From the NCBI GenBank assembly GCA_016874295.1, contig VGUH01000014.1:1-64000 (forward strand): a stretch of 64,000 nt of DNA, in the 5' to 3' direction. This document shows positions 1 to 9,003 of this stretch, piece by piece. Positions within the stretch are counted from its first letter, which is position 1. Each line of letters starts with the position of its first letter. The DNA comes from Gammaproteobacteria bacterium. Lineage in GTDB: Bacteria; Pseudomonadota; Gammaproteobacteria; Steroidobacterales; Steroidobacteraceae. The notes beneath the pieces are model-generated. The model ran no database searches. It saw nothing but the letters and a program-made list of their open reading frames with translations, and had not been told where the DNA came from. A program made the position numbers and the translations under genes.

Positions 1-1910
1 TGCAAGGACAATGCCGTCAATTCCTTCTGCAGCCTTTCGGCCAGCACTTCGATCTGTCTCTGCTCGCGCTGGCGCAATTCCTCGCGCGTGAACACGCTGC
101 CGCGCGCGAACGCGCGGTCGCTCAGCCCACCCGCGCGCTCGATGACCGAACGCAGTGATTCGCCGCGCTTGATCGGGTAAGTGCCGGGGAAGTGCACTTC
201 GCCGGTGATCGTCACGGTTTCCCGCTCGTGCCAGTCCGGCACTGCGCGGATCACCACATAGTCGAATGGTCGCAACGGCAGATCCGCCGACGCGTTGCCC
301 ACCAGCACGTCGGCGAGACGGATCTCGATCAGGTCGGTTTGGCGCCCTTCGCCTCCGACTACTTCGTAGCGAGCCAACTCCGCCACGCCGCCGTCGGCCG
401 AGTCATCGAGACCGCCACCGGCGCGCAGCAGGTCGCTGACCGTCATGCCACGCTCGAGCGGATAGTCGCCCGGAACCTTCACGTGCCCGCCGATGCCGAC
501 CACCTGGTGCGGCTCGTCGCGGCTGCTCTGGCGGCGCAGTTCATCGAGGATCGGCTGGATGACATCAGCGCCTTCTGCGTTTGTGCGGTTGGTGGCGAGG
601 TCGAAAACATGCACCTTGTCGCGCGCCTGGAGCGGCAGATTCGCAGCCGAAGCAGGGTCGGCGAAGGCCGCCGCAAGGTCCGCGGAGACGACCGAGACAA
701 TCCGAGTCGGCCCGGTCTCACGCCGGATCAGCGCATAGTGGAGATCGGCGCGCGGGCGCAGCTCGTCCAGGCTGCCGACGAGGTCGGTCAGGCGCATCCC
801 GGGGCGGAACTCGGCGTCGCCGCCGCGGTACACGTGCCCAAGCAGCGCCACCGTGCCTTCCTGGCTGTCGCGGATTGCCTGGATGCGAATCGTATCGCCG
901 GCCTGCAACCGTGCGGACCGGCCTGCGGGCGTGGTGAGGTCGATGTCCACCACCGTGCGGTTGCGACGGTCGTCCACGCGCTCGAGCTTGGCGGTGCGCG
1001 GGTCCGCCTGCGGAGTCAGCCCGCCCGAGAGATAGAGGATGTCGGACGCGACCGCGCCGTCCCTCAGCTCGTAGATCGCCGGACGGCGTACTTCTCCCCT
1101 GACCGCTACGGTAGTGCCGACTGGCGGGATAAAGATCACGTCTCCCGGCTGCAGCCGCCGGTCGGCACTGGTGTCGCCCTCGAGCAGCAGGTCGTAGAGG
1201 TCGATGCGCCCGACAATCTGGCCCGCGCGCTTGAGCTGGATGTTGCGCAACGAGCCGATGGTCTTTGCGCCGCCGCTGACCAGTAGTGCATTCGTGATCG
1301 TGGACAGCCCGCTCACGGTGTACGAGCCAGGCGATTCGGCTTCACCCAGTACGAACACCTGGATCGAGCGTAGCGCGCCCATCGAGACGCTGGCCCGCAT
1401 GCCGATCATTTGCTCGGCGACGCGCCGTTCGAGCAGCTCACGGGCTGCCTCGAAGCGTAGCCCGGCCACCGCGATCGGCCCCAGCTGCGGGAAGTCCACG
1501 ACGCCGTCGCGGCCCACAACCAGCCGATACCGGCCGCCGCGCTCGCCGATCAACTGCACTTCGAAGGTATCGCCTGGCCCGATGACGTAGTCTGATGGCA
1601 CCGGGATGTCGGTCGCCGGCGCGAAGGTGGTCGGCACGGTCCGGAACAGGTCGTACCCGAACGGCCGCAATGCGGCTTCATCTTGCTGCGCTGGCTTCTG
1701 CCGATGGACGTCCGGGACAGCGAGCGGCGCATCCGCCTGGACTGCGACACCGCTCGCGGGCTGTTCCATGATCGCCCGCTGCTGCTCCGGGGTCAGCGAC
1801 CGGAAGCGCTCGATCTGCTCCTCGGTCTGCGCCTGCGCGGGCACGATGAACGCACCGTAGAGCGCGGCTACGACTGCAAGGACGCGGATCACTTGAACGA
1901 CGCCGACCAT
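1..1910 (-). CDS. Wza/SLBB-type polysaccharide export protein (3' end outside window)
   Basis: Outer-membrane polysaccharide export protein, expected to form the channel through which an exopolysaccharide or capsule leaves the cell. The ATG at 1910 is followed by a hydrophobic export signal (about residues 6-22) ending in an Ala-Gln-Ala cleavage-like site. A polar linker leads to the export-domain signature DYVIGPGDTFEVQLIGE near residue 105. At least four SLBB-like modules follow, recognisable by VFVLGEAESPGSYTV, VAVRGEVRRPAIYEL, VGIGGHVKVPGDYPL and VTITGEVHFPGTYPI. The frame is still open at base 1, so the C-terminus lies outside. It overlaps the end of the wzi-like gene by 22 bp, so the two are probably co-transcribed. 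Number of SLBB modules and lack of a visible lipobox separate it from classical Wza. Confidence 0.85.
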   Translation of the reverse strand, partial: MVGVVQVIRVLAVVAALYGAFIVPAQAQTEEQIERFRSLTPEQQRAIMEQPASGVAVQADAPLAVPDVHRQKPAQQDEAALRPFGYDLFRTVPTTFAPATDIPVPSDYVIGPGDTFEVQLIGERGGRYRLVVGRDGVVDFPQLGPIAVAGLRFEAARELLERRVAEQMIGMRASVSMGALRSIQVFVLGEAESPGSYTVSGLSTITNALLVSGGAKTIGSLRNIQLKRAGQIVGRIDLYDLLLEGDTSADRRLQPGDVIFIPPVGTTVAVRGEVRRPAIYELRDGAVASDILYLSGGLTPQADPRTAKLERVDDRRNRTVVDIDLTTPAGRSARLQAGDTIRIQAIRDSQEGTVALLGHVYRGGDAEFRPGMRLTDLVGSLDELRPRADLHYALIRRETGPTRIVSVVSADLAAAFADPASAANLPLQARDKVHVFDLATNRTNAEGADVIQPILDELRRQSSRDEPHQVVGIGGHVKVPGDYPLERGMTVSDLLRAGGGLDDSADGGVAELARYEVVGGEGRQTDLIEIRLADVLVGNASADLPLRPFDYVVIRAVPDWHERETVTITGEVHFPGTYPIKRGESLRSVIERAGGLSDRAFARGSVFTREELRQREQRQIEVLAERLQKELTALSL

Positions 1911-3187
1911 TGCGCGAAGCCCAGGATATCGGAGGCATCCATTCCCGTCACGTCGATCTCCCTTTCCTCGTAGCCGATGCCGAGGCGCAGCTCGCCGCCC
2001 AGCAGCTTGCGCCGATGATACAGGTCCGCGGAGCGGATCGCAGCTGCGACCGGCGACACCGAGTGCACGGCATTGGCGCCCTCCCGGTTGATGTCCGCGT
2101 CCTGAAGCGCCAGCTCCCAACTGTCGCCCCTGCCGCCGACCAGCATGAAGCCCGCTGCGATCTGCCGGCTGTCGCCGTCGAGCGCATGGCCGACCGAGCG
2201 GTCCCGGTACTGGTAGCCATCCTCGTAAATAGAATTGCGGTAGGCGCAGCCGAACCGCGGCTCGCTCTGGTAGAACGCGCAGGCCGTATCCGCAACTTCG
2301 ACGTGCGCGCGCCAGGACCGGTCGCCCAGCCCGCCCCAGATCTCCAGGCCCGCCAGGCCCAGGTACTTGCTCGGCATCGAGTTCGCCTCGTCCTCGCCGA
2401 TCGCCTGCAGGTACAACGCGGCGGGCAGCCAGGGGATCGACCAGCGCATGTCGACGCCCGCCATCTGGTTGCCGGGCTGCAGGCTGGGGTCCTGGTCGTT
2501 GTCGTTGCCGGCGAGCAGGTCGAGGAAGGTGTCGAAGTCGCAGGGCCGGCCCTCGCCGCACCACTGCGCGCTCCTCGACAGCCCGAGTTCGAAGCGCGGG
2601 TGCGGCTTCCAGGTCGCGCGCATGCCGAAGAAGCGCGCGTCCGGCGCGTCGTCGCGGCTGCCCTCGAACTGGCCCATGGTCGCGACCAGGCGCCACTGCC
2701 CGATCCACGCGAGCCAGGGGTGATCGATGGGGTCGGAGAAGTTGCGCTCGATCGTGATCGAGGGCAGCGGTCGCGCGTTGGTGCCGAGGATCAGGCTGCC
2801 CTCCCAGCCCGGCCCCCACCAGCGGTCGAGGTAGCCGGCCGAGAGCATCCGGTTGCCGAGCACCATGCCGGCATAGCTGCCGTCCGCCCGGACGTCCTTG
2901 CCGCCGTCGGCATCCGCGACGACCGTCGCCTGCAGCCGCAGGGCGAAGCGGTCGCCCGTGTACTGCAGGGCGCCCGACAGCTCGCCCTCCTCGCGCGCGA
3001 CGTCGCCGAAGCGGCGCAGCGTCACGGGCTTCTCCGAGGCGGCGAGGCGCGCTTCGTAGGCCATCGACCCCACGCGCGTGGCGGCACGCGCCGCCCCCCG
3101 CACGCGCTTGAGCGCCGCATTCACGTACGCGGGCCGCGCCGTGTTCAATATTGCTGGCAACCGGTACCGCATCGTCGTATGGATCAA
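1889..3187 (-). CDS. Wzi-family capsule assembly protein, N-terminus missing
   Basis: Outer-membrane beta-barrel protein of the Wzi capsule-assembly family. Family hallmarks are GYLDRWWGPGWEGSLILGT and the following RPLPSITIERN, with barrel-like alternating strands to a C-terminal FAQWSASFK. Recognisable homology begins only near AALKRVRGAARAATRVGS (about position 3120). Upstream residues are the reverse strand of a HigB toxin fragment, and there is no signal peptide, which a Wzi protein needs. Roughly the first 80-110 residues of a normal Wzi have therefore been replaced at a recombination junction near 3120. The protein is probably not exported as it stands. The next in-frame ATG (AYEARLAAS) would not restore a signal either. 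The export gene follows with a 22 bp overlap. Confidence 0.75.
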   Translation of the reverse strand: MIHTTMRYRLPAILNTARPAYVNAALKRVRGAARAATRVGSMAYEARLAASEKPVTLRRFGDVAREEGELSGALQYTGDRFALRLQATVVADADGGKDVRADGSYAGMVLGNRMLSAGYLDRWWGPGWEGSLILGTNARPLPSITIERNFSDPIDHPWLAWIGQWRLVATMGQFEGSRDDAPDARFFGMRATWKPHPRFELGLSRSAQWCGEGRPCDFDTFLDLLAGNDNDQDPSLQPGNQMAGVDMRWSIPWLPAALYLQAIGEDEANSMPSKYLGLAGLEIWGGLGDRSWRAHVEVADTACAFYQSEPRFGCAYRNSIYEDGYQYRDRSVGHALDGDSRQIAAGFMLVGGRGDSWELALQDADINREGANAVHSVSPVAAAIRSADLYHRRKLLGGELRLGIGYEEREIDVTGMDASDILGFAQWSASFK

Positions 3188-3266
3188 CTATCCCTACCGG
3201 GTGCTGTACGTGCGCTTCATCGGCACGCATGCCGAATATGATCGGATCGACGCGCAGACCATCTGA
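3123..3266 (+). pseudogene. higB: HigB toxin C-terminal remnant
   Basis: C-terminal part of a HigB-family mRNA interferase. The frame encodes AGRAVFNIAGNRYRIVVWIN followed by YPYRVLYVRFIGTHAEYD and RIDAQTI, which is the characteristic C-terminal half of HigB (VFNI-GNKYRLVV, then FVGTHAEYD-ID). The N-terminal half is absent: the upstream sequence belongs to the antisense wzi-like gene, and the frame meets a TAG at 3057. A GTG at 3078 could start translation, but the catalytic domain would be incomplete. The higA antitoxin gene follows 12 bp downstream, the usual HigB-HigA order. Identity of the remnant is quite certain; loss of toxin activity is inferred. Confidence 0.85.
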
Positions 3267-3278
3267 GGTAGCCGCCCC

Positions 3279-3647
3279 GTGAATATCAAGCCGATCCGCA
3301 GCCAGAAGGACTATCGCACCGCACTGCGGGAAATTGATTCGCTCATGGACGCCGAGGCCGGATCGCCGGCCGGCGAGAAGCTGGATGTCCTCGTGACGCT
3401 GGTCGAGGCCTGGGAGCGGAAGCACTTCCCCATGGAGCTGCCTGAGCCGGTCGACGCGATCCGCTTTCAGATGGAACGCGGCGGGCTGTCGGCACGTGAC
3501 CTGGTGCCCATGATCGGGAAGCTCAATCGGGTATATGAGGTGCTGAACCGCCGGCGGCCGCTGACGCTCCGGATGATCTGGAACCTGCACCACCAGCTCG
3601 GCATTCCACTCGAGAGCCTGATCAAGCCGCCGCGCTGTGCAGACTGA
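3279..3647 (+). CDS. higA: HigA-type antitoxin, orphaned
   Basis: Antitoxin of the HigA family: a DNA-binding helix-turn-helix protein that neutralises HigB and represses its own operon. The 122-residue product starts with MNIKPIRSQKDYRTALREID, typical of the HigA N-terminus. The HTH lies around ERGGLSARDLVPMIGKLNRV (residues about 67-86), and the C-terminus LHHQLGIPLESLIKP is also typical. Length is normal and the frame is intact. Its partner toxin immediately upstream is truncated, so this is an orphan antitoxin. Its own promoter and N-terminal toxin sequence were lost at the junction with the wzi-like gene, so expression is uncertain. It could still bind operators or neutralise related toxins elsewhere; that is inference. 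Confidence 0.88.
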   Translation: MNIKPIRSQKDYRTALREIDSLMDAEAGSPAGEKLDVLVTLVEAWERKHFPMELPEPVDAIRFQMERGGLSARDLVPMIGKLNRVYEVLNRRRPLTLRMIWNLHHQLGIPLESLIKPPRCAD

Positions 3648-3707
3648 TGTGATGGACAAGCTCGATTGAAACAAGTCCTACGACTGCAAGGCTGAGCGTT
3701 CCCGCTC

Positions 3708-3755
3708 GTGACCCTGCTGGTCGATACCAGCGTCTGGTCGCTGGCCTTGCCGCTG
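3708..3755 (+). pseudogene. VapC/PIN toxin N-terminal remnant
   Basis: A GTG at 3708 opens a frame reading (M)TLLVDTSVWSLALP, which matches the first strand and helix of PIN-domain VapC toxins, including the first catalytic Asp (VDTSVW). Similarity stops after about 15 residues. The rest of the frame is shadow of the pgi region and lacks the other PIN acidic residues. The preceding bases end in an apparent GTGA overlap with a short frame ending KAERSRS, as a VapB antitoxin gene would, but too little remains to name it. Together with the HigB fragment this marks 3.1-3.8 kb as toxin-antitoxin debris. In another frame a 22-residue tail ends at TAG 3821-3823; I do not recognise it. Confidence 0.65.
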
Positions 3756-3829
3756 CTGAGTCGTTCCCGGTGGCCGCGTACTGTCCGCTGCGCCTGTGGA
3801 AGCCGCCGCCCGAGTCGCTTTAGGAAGCG

Positions 3830-5383
3830 TCAGCGCTGGCGCCGGATCCAGCCCAGCAGCCCGGCAAGCTCCGCCGGCGCCTCACTTGCCCGGGCCGGCT
3901 CGTGCAGCACCGGCAGGATCCCGCCGCAAAGCTTCTTACCTAGCTCCACGCCCCACTGGTCGAAGGGGTTGACGTCCCAGAGCACCGATGCCACGAACAC
4001 CTTGTGCTCGTAGAACGCCACGAGCTTGCCGAGCATCGTCGGATCGAGCTTCGGGAACACCAGCAGCGACAGCGGTCGGCTGCCGGGATGGCGGCGCTGG
4101 GGGTCGTCCGACTCGTGCCCCGTCATGAAAGCCTGCGCCTGGCTCAGGCAGTTGGCGATCACCAGTTCGTCAGCCGCGGCGTCCGCGGCACCCGTGAGCG
4201 GCAGCAGCAGATCGAGGCTCACGTGCGCCGTGCCCTGGTGCAGCAGCTGGAAGAACGAGTGCTGCGCATTCGAGGCGGGCTCGCCGAAGATCACGGCGCC
4301 GGTGTCGCCGACGACTTCCTCGCCCCCGCGCGTAATCGACTTGCCGAGACTTTCCATCTCGAGCTGCTGCAGGTATGCGGGCAGCCGCGCGAGACGCTGC
4401 GTGTACGGCAGCACCGCGTGGCCGGCGCAGCCCTGCACGTTGCGGTTCCAGTGGGCGATGAGCCCGGCGAGCACCGGCAGGTTCTCGTGCGGCTCGGCCT
4501 GGCGGAAGTGCTCGTCCATGGCCCGCGCGCCCGCGAGCATAGCCTCGAAGTGCTGCGTGCCGATGGCGAGCTCGATCGCGAGCCCGACCGCCGACCACAG
4601 CGAATAGCGCCCGCCGACCCAGTCCCACATCTCGAAGCGTGCATCCGCCGCAATGTCGAATTCGTCCATCGCCTTGCCGTTGGTGGACACCGCAACGAAA
4701 TGCGCGCGCACCGCGGCCTCGCCGAGCTTGCCCGCGATCCACGCGCGCGCACGGCGCGCATTGGCAAGCGTCTCCTGCGTGGTGAAGGTCTTGGAACAAA
4801 CGATGAACAGCGTGCGCGCCGGGTCGAGCTCGGCCGCGAGGTCCGCGAACTGCGTGCCGTCCACGTTGGAGACGAAATGGCAGCGCAGGTGGCCGGTGCG
4901 GTATGGCCTGAGCGCCTCGACCGCCATCGCGGGGCCGAGGTCGCTGCCGCCGATGCCGATATTGACCACGTCGGTGAAGCGCGCGCCGGTTGCGCTCTTG
5001 CGCTTCGCGGTGTGCACGTCCCTGACGAAGGCCGCGCAGCGCGCGCGCATCGTGCGCACGGCGCCCTCGAGCGGCACCAGCTTCGCGGGCACCGCCGTGC
5101 CCGCCGGCGCGCGCAGCAGCGTGTGCAGCGCCTGGCGCTGCTCGCTGTCGTTGACGATCTCGCCCGCGAACATCGCCTCGGTGCGCGCGGCTAGCCCCGC
5201 CCGCTCGCAGTCCGCCAGCAGCATCGCGAGCGCCTCGACGTCGAGGTGCTGGCGGCTGAAGTCGAACAGCAGGCCGTCGCTCGCGCGGGAGAAGTGCTTG
5301 AAGCGGTTGGCGTTGCGCGCGAACAGCTTGCTCACCGAAACGGCGGCAAGCCTCCTGGCGTGACCGGTGAGGCTCTCAGCCAA
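3830..5383 (-). CDS. pgi: Glucose-6-phosphate isomerase
   Basis: Interconverts glucose-6-phosphate and fructose-6-phosphate; here it probably also feeds hexose phosphates to nucleotide-sugar synthesis. The 517-residue product has the PGI signatures [43 protein letters not shown] and the C-terminal [15 protein letters not shown] chose the TTG at 5383 ([15 protein letters not shown]) because it is preceded by GAGGG about nine bases upstream and gives normal family length; longer starts would read through the epimerase gene in a different frame. It overlaps the epimerase stop by 8 bp, so it is the last gene of a coupled run dnaQ, dehydrogenase, epimerase, pgi. Downstream lies the toxin-antitoxin debris. 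Confidence 0.93.
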   Translation of the reverse strand: MAESLTGHARRLAAVSVSKLFARNANRFKHFSRASDGLLFDFSRQHLDVEALAMLLADCERAGLAARTEAMFAGEIVNDSEQRQALHTLLRAPAGTAVPAKLVPLEGAVRTMRARCAAFVRDVHTAKRKSATGARFTDVVNIGIGGSDLGPAMAVEALRPYRTGHLRCHFVSNVDGTQFADLAAELDPARTLFIVCSKTFTTQETLANARRARAWIAGKLGEAAVRAHFVAVSTNGKAMDEFDIAADARFEMWDWVGGRYSLWSAVGLAIELAIGTQHFEAMLAGARAMDEHFRQAEPHENLPVLAGLIAHWNRNVQGCAGHAVLPYTQRLARLPAYLQQLEMESLGKSITRGGEEVVGDTGAVIFGEPASNAQHSFFQLLHQGTAHVSLDLLLPLTGAADAAADELVIANCLSQAQAFMTGHESDDPQRRHPGSRPLSLLVFPKLDPTMLGKLVAFYEHKVFVASVLWDVNPFDQWGVELGKKLCGGILPVLHEPARASEAPAELAGLLGWIRRQR

Positions 5384-6419
5384 GATTGGTGACCCTCGGA
5401 TCCGGCGGTGCGCCGTCCCGGTAGTACTCGAGGTACCAGTCGACGAACTTGCGAATGCCGATCTCGACCGGCGTGGAGGGCCGGTAGCCGACGTCGCGCA
5501 CCAGGTCCTCGGCATCGGCCCAGGTGTCCGGCACGTCGCCGGTCTGCAGCGGCAGCAGGTTCATCTCGGCCTTGCGCCCGAGGCATTGCTCCAGCACGGC
5601 GATGTAGTGCATCAACTTGACCGGCTGGTTGTTGCCGATGTTGTAGAGGCGGTAGGGCGCGCTGCTGGTCGCGGGGTCGGGGTCGTCGCCGTTCCAGTCC
5701 GGATTGGGCTGCGCCACGTGATCGAGCGCCGCGATCACGCCGCCGACGATGTCGGCGACGTACGTGAAGTCGCGCCGGTGCTTGCCGTAATTGAACACGT
5801 CGATCGGCTTGCCCGCGAGGATGTTGCGCGTGAACTGGAATAGCGCCATGTCCGGCCGGCCCCAGGGGCCGTACACCGTGAAGAACCGCAGCCCGGTCAC
5901 CGGCAGCCGGTACAGGTGCGCGTAGGTGTGCGCCATCAGCTCGTTCGCCTTCTTGGTCGCGCCGTAGAACGACAGCGGATGGTCCACGTTGTGGTGCACC
6001 GAGAACGGCATCTTCGTGTTGGCGCCGTACACCGAGCTGGTCGAGGCATAGACGAGGTGCTCGACGTCGTGGTGCCGGCAGCCCTCCAGCACGTGCAGCG
6101 TGCCGGTCAGGTTGCTGTCGGCGTAGGCGTGCGGGTTCTCGATCGAGTAGCGCACGCCGGCCTGGGCCGCGAGGTGGACGACCCGCGCGAAGCCGCCGCC
6201 CGCAAACAGGCCCTCCATCGCCGCGCGGTCGCCGAGATCCGTGCGCGTGAAGCTGAAGCCCTCGCGGGCGGTCAGGCGCGCGAGCCGGGCCTGCTTGAGC
6301 GTCGGGTCGTAATACGCGTTCAGATTGTCGAGGCCGATGACCTCATCGCCGCGCGCGAGCAGCCGCTTGCTGACGTGGTAGCCGATGAACCCCGCAGCGC
6401 CCGTCACCAGGATCTTCAT
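5376..6419 (-). CDS. UDP-glucuronate 4-epimerase-like NAD-dependent epimerase
   Basis: Short-chain dehydrogenase/reductase family epimerase, 347 residues. It has the N-terminal NAD site [20 protein letters not shown], the [17 protein letters not shown] segment typical of UDP-glucuronate epimerases (Cap1J/LpsL/Gla group), the catalytic Ser-Tyr-Lys (STSSVYG, then YGATKKANE) and the substrate loop [16 protein letters not shown]. It would convert UDP-glucuronate to UDP-galacturonate for polysaccharide assembly. The start ATG shares its A with the TGA of the upstream dehydrogenase gene (TGATG), and the stop overlaps pgi. Exact substrate is inferred from subfamily resemblance; a UDP-N-acetylhexosaminuronate is the main alternative, given the dehydrogenase next to it. 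Confidence 0.9.
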   Translation of the reverse strand: MKILVTGAAGFIGYHVSKRLLARGDEVIGLDNLNAYYDPTLKQARLARLTAREGFSFTRTDLGDRAAMEGLFAGGGFARVVHLAAQAGVRYSIENPHAYADSNLTGTLHVLEGCRHHDVEHLVYASTSSVYGANTKMPFSVHHNVDHPLSFYGATKKANELMAHTYAHLYRLPVTGLRFFTVYGPWGRPDMALFQFTRNILAGKPIDVFNYGKHRRDFTYVADIVGGVIAALDHVAQPNPDWNGDDPDPATSSAPYRLYNIGNNQPVKLMHYIAVLEQCLGRKAEMNLLPLQTGDVPDTWADAEDLVRDVGYRPSTPVEIGIRKFVDWYLEYYRDGAPPDPRVTNLG

Positions 6420-7717
6420 CACAGCCTGCCGTCGGACTGGCCGCGGTTCAGCAGGTACTTGATGTCGTAGATGACGTGCCTGCGCTTCGCGAGCCGGCGG
6501 ATCTCCTCCGGGCGCATGGCGAGGAACTCCCGATGCGCGACCGCGAGCACGATCGCGTCGTAACGGCCGCGCGCGGGCCGCTTCACCGGCTTGAAGCCGT
6601 ACTCCGCCTGCGCCTCGCGCGCATCCACCCACGGATCCCAGACATCCACCCTCGCCCGGTGCGCCTGAAGTTCGGCGATCAGGTCCGCAACCTTGGAATT
6701 GCGCAAGTCCGGCGTGTTCTCCTTGAAGGCGAGGCCCATCACCAGCACGCGCGAGGCGTTTACGTGGATACGCTTCGCCACCATCAGGCGGATGATCTCG
6801 CCCGCGACGTACAGCGCCATGTTGTCGTTGATGCGCCGGCCCGCGAGGATCATCTCCGGGTGATAGCCGATCTGCTGCGCCTTGTGCGTCAGGTAGTAGG
6901 GATCGACGCCGATGCAGTGCCCGCCGACCAGGCCGGGCCGGAACGGCAGGAAATTCCACTTGCTGCCCGCGGCCTCGAGCACCTCCTGGGTGTCGATGCC
7001 GAGACGGTTGAAGATTATCGCCAGCTCGTTGATGAGCGCGATGTTGACGTCGCGCTGCGTGTTCTCGATCACCTTGGCCGCCTCGGCGACGCGGATCGAC
7101 GAGGCCTTGTGCGTGCCTGCCTTGACGATCGAGCCATAGAGCCTGTCGACGAACTCGGCCGCCGCGGGCGTCGATCCTGACGTGACCTTGCGGATGGTCG
7201 GCAGCCGGTGCTCCCGGTCGCCCGGATTGATCCGCTCGGGGCTGTAGCCCGCGTAGAAGTCCCGGTTGAACTTGAGGCCCGACTGCTTTTCAAGGATCGG
7301 GACGCAGATCTCCTCGGTGCAGCCCGGGAACACGGTCGACTCGTAGATCACGATATCGCCGCGCTTCAGCACTTTCCCGACCGACTCGCTCGCGCGTTCG
7401 AGCGGCGCGAGGTCCGGTCGGCGATCGGCGTCTATGGGTGTCGGGACCGTGACGACGAAGACGTTGCAGGACTTGAGATCACGAAGCTCCGCGCTGAAGC
7501 GCAGCCGCTTTGCCCCGGCCAGCTCCCTGCGCTCGACCTCGAGCGTGCGGTCCCGGCCGCGCCTGAGGTCGGCGATGCGGTCCGGGTCGATGTCGAAGCC
7601 CACCGTGTCGTAGTGCCTGCCGAACTCGACCGCGAGCGGCAGCCCGACGTAGCCGAGCCCGAGCACGCCGATGCGGCAGCCATGCAGCGAAAGCCCGCGG
7701 GACTTCTCACGCGCCAC
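6419..7717 (-). CDS. Nucleotide-sugar 6-dehydrogenase (TviB/WbpA-like)
   Basis: NAD-dependent four-electron dehydrogenase that oxidises a UDP-sugar to its uronate. The 432-residue protein has the N-terminal Rossmann motif [18 protein letters not shown], the TVPTPID loop, the catalytic-cysteine motif [14 protein letters not shown] and the late [19 protein letters not shown] segment. These favour the TviB/WbpA branch (UDP-GlcNAc or UDP-GalNAc) over classical UDP-glucose dehydrogenases, but substrate is not fixed by the sequence I can see. I chose the GTG at 7717, which overlaps the dnaQ end by 11 bp; homology starts 11 codons later. Product and epimerase together supply an acidic sugar for the neighbouring export system. 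Confidence 0.9.
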   Translation of the reverse strand: MAREKSRGLSLHGCRIGVLGLGYVGLPLAVEFGRHYDTVGFDIDPDRIADLRRGRDRTLEVERRELAGAKRLRFSAELRDLKSCNVFVVTVPTPIDADRRPDLAPLERASESVGKVLKRGDIVIYESTVFPGCTEEICVPILEKQSGLKFNRDFYAGYSPERINPGDREHRLPTIRKVTSGSTPAAAEFVDRLYGSIVKAGTHKASSIRVAEAAKVIENTQRDVNIALINELAIIFNRLGIDTQEVLEAAGSKWNFLPFRPGLVGGHCIGVDPYYLTHKAQQIGYHPEMILAGRRINDNMALYVAGEIIRLMVAKRIHVNASRVLVMGLAFKENTPDLRNSKVADLIAELQAHRARVDVWDPWVDAREAQAEYGFKPVKRPARGRYDAIVLAVAHREFLAMRPEEIRRLAKRRHVIYDIKYLLNRGQSDGRL

Positions 7718-8423
7718 GGGCTCCCCCGGCGCGAAACAGCGTGCGCCCGCCCGAGGCGCGATCGATCGTCTCGAGTGCCTCGCCGTGGGCCGCGAGCTCG
7801 GCCTCATTCGCCCGCACCACCGGAATCCGGGCACGGGCACGCGCGGCGGAGCGCGCCGCGACCCGCGGCCCGGTAGCCGCCGACGCCGCGTCGAGCCCGA
7901 GTGCTGCCTGGCCGCCGCTCATCGCGAGATAGACGTCGGCGAGGATCCGGGCGTCCTTCAGGGCGCCGTGCAGGTCCCGGCCGGTGTTGTCCACGTTGTA
8001 CCGCTTGCAGAGCGCGTCGAGGCTGTTGCGCTGGCCCGGGTGCATGCGCCGCGCGAGCGCAAGCGTGTCGAGCACCCGGCAGCGGTCCGCGATGGTCTCG
8101 GTCATGCCCGATGCGGCGAGCTCGGCGTCGAGGAAGCCCACGTCGAACTCGGCGTTGTGGATCACGAGCTCGGCGCCCTCCACGAACGCAAGGAACTCCG
8201 CAGCGACGTCGGCGAATGCCGGCTGCGCGGCCAGGAATTCGTTGCTGATCCCGTGCACCTCGAGCGCGCCCGGATCGACCTCCCGCCCCGGCTTCAGGTA
8301 GCGGTGCCAGTGGCGGCCGGTCGGCCGGCGATGCACCAGCTCGATGCACCCGATCTCGATGATGCGATGCCCGTCGGCGAGCTCGAGGCCTGTCGTTTCG
8401 GTGTCAAGGACGATCTGGCGCAC
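7707..8423 (-). CDS. dnaQ: DNA polymerase III epsilon subunit (proofreading exonuclease)
   Basis: 3'-5' exonuclease that proofreads for the replicative polymerase. All three exonuclease motifs of the DEDDh family are present: Exo[10 protein letters not shown] (about residues 6-14), Exo[13 protein letters not shown] and Exo[16 protein letters not shown]. The 238-residue length matches E. coli DnaQ (243). The C-terminal third is Ala/Arg-rich and would carry the polymerase-binding tail. rnhA lies upstream on the same strand, as in E. coli, but separated here by a large inverted repeat. Downstream it overlaps the nucleotide-sugar dehydrogenase gene by 11 bp, an unusual coupling of a replication gene to polysaccharide genes. 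Confidence 0.95.
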   Translation of the reverse strand: MRQIVLDTETTGLELADGHRIIEIGCIELVHRRPTGRHWHRYLKPGREVDPGALEVHGISNEFLAAQPAFADVAAEFLAFVEGAELVIHNAEFDVGFLDAELAASGMTETIADRCRVLDTLALARRMHPGQRNSLDALCKRYNVDNTGRDLHGALKDARILADVYLAMSGGQAALGLDAASAATGPRVAARSAARARARIPVVRANEAELAAHGEALETIDRASGGRTLFRAGGARGA

Positions 8424-8446
8424 GGTGCGGAAGGATACCAGCTTGG

Positions 8447-8574
8447 AAATGAAGGGGACGCACCCCTTTATCGAAGGGGACGCGCCCCTTCAGTTCCACA
8501 CGGTGATGACAGCGCACGGTTGGACTGCTGAAGGGGCGCGTCCCCTTCGATAAAGGGGTGCGTCCCCTTCATTT
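8447..8574. repeat. REPIN-like family 1 element: 47-bp perfect inverted repeat
   Basis: Left arm 8447-8493 and right arm 8528-8574 are perfect reverse complements over 47 bp, around a 34-bp spacer. Each arm holds two copies of a 19-bp unit that is itself a hairpin: GAAGGGG, a five-base ACGCG (or ACGCA) loop, CCCCTTC or CCCCTTT. The same unit recurs at 17576, 33685/33736, 54237 and 54497. The element fills the gap between rnhA and dnaQ. Its right arm supplies the last codon and TGA of rnhA. Layout (two inverted palindromic units around a short spacer) is that of REPINs; no transposase (RAYT) gene is in the window. Confidence 0.9.
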
Positions 8575-9003
8575 CAGCTCATCGATGCCGCGGTTCGCGA
8601 GCGCGTCGGCGCGCTCGTTCTCCGGGTGACCGGCGTGGCCGCGGACCCAGTGCCATTCCACGTCGTGCGCGGCTGCGAGCGCGTCGAGCTGCTGCCAGAG
8701 ATCCTGGTTCTTGACCGGCTTGCGGCCGGCAGTGCGCCAGTTGCGGCGTTTCCAGTCGGCGAGCCAAGTGGTGATTCCGCCGCGTACGTACTGCGAGTCC
8801 GTGTAGACGGCAACCCGGCAGCGCCGCTGCAGCACCTCGAGCGCACGGATCGCCGCCGTCAGTTCCATGCGGTTGTTCGTGGTGTCGGCCTCGCCGCCGT
8901 ACAGCTCGCGCTCCCGGTCCCCGTAACGAAGCACCGCACCCCAGCCGCCCGCGCCCGGGTTGCCGCGACAGGCGCCGTCGGTGTAGATCTCGACGCGACT
9001 CAA
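8569..9003 (-). CDS. rnhA: Ribonuclease HI
   Basis: Cleaves RNA in RNA-DNA hybrids. The 144-residue protein has the family core [20 protein letters not shown] (first catalytic Asp), the [10 protein letters not shown] helix with the Glu, YTDSQYV with the second Asp, and [20 protein letters not shown] with the His and last Asp. The TTG at 9003 ([10 protein letters not shown]) overlaps the stop of the methyltransferase gene as TTGA, indicating coupling. The final Lys codon and stop lie inside the right arm of the family 1 repeat, so the native C-terminus may have been trimmed or altered when the element inserted. Slightly shorter than the E. coli enzyme (155). Confidence 0.94.
   Translation of the reverse strand: MSRVEIYTDGACRGNPGAGGWGAVLRYGDRERELYGGEADTTNNRMELTAAIRALEVLQRRCRVAVYTDSQYVRGGITTWLADWKRRNWRTAGRKPVKNQDLWQQLDALAAAHDVEWHWVRGHAGHPENERADALANRGIDELK

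Noticed and set aside
1869-3710. Short matches (TACGACTGCAAG near 1870 and 3680, TTCCCGCTCGTG near 222 and 3700) as target duplications
   Set aside because: Two 12-mers are weak evidence in GC-rich sequence and do not flank a recognisable element.
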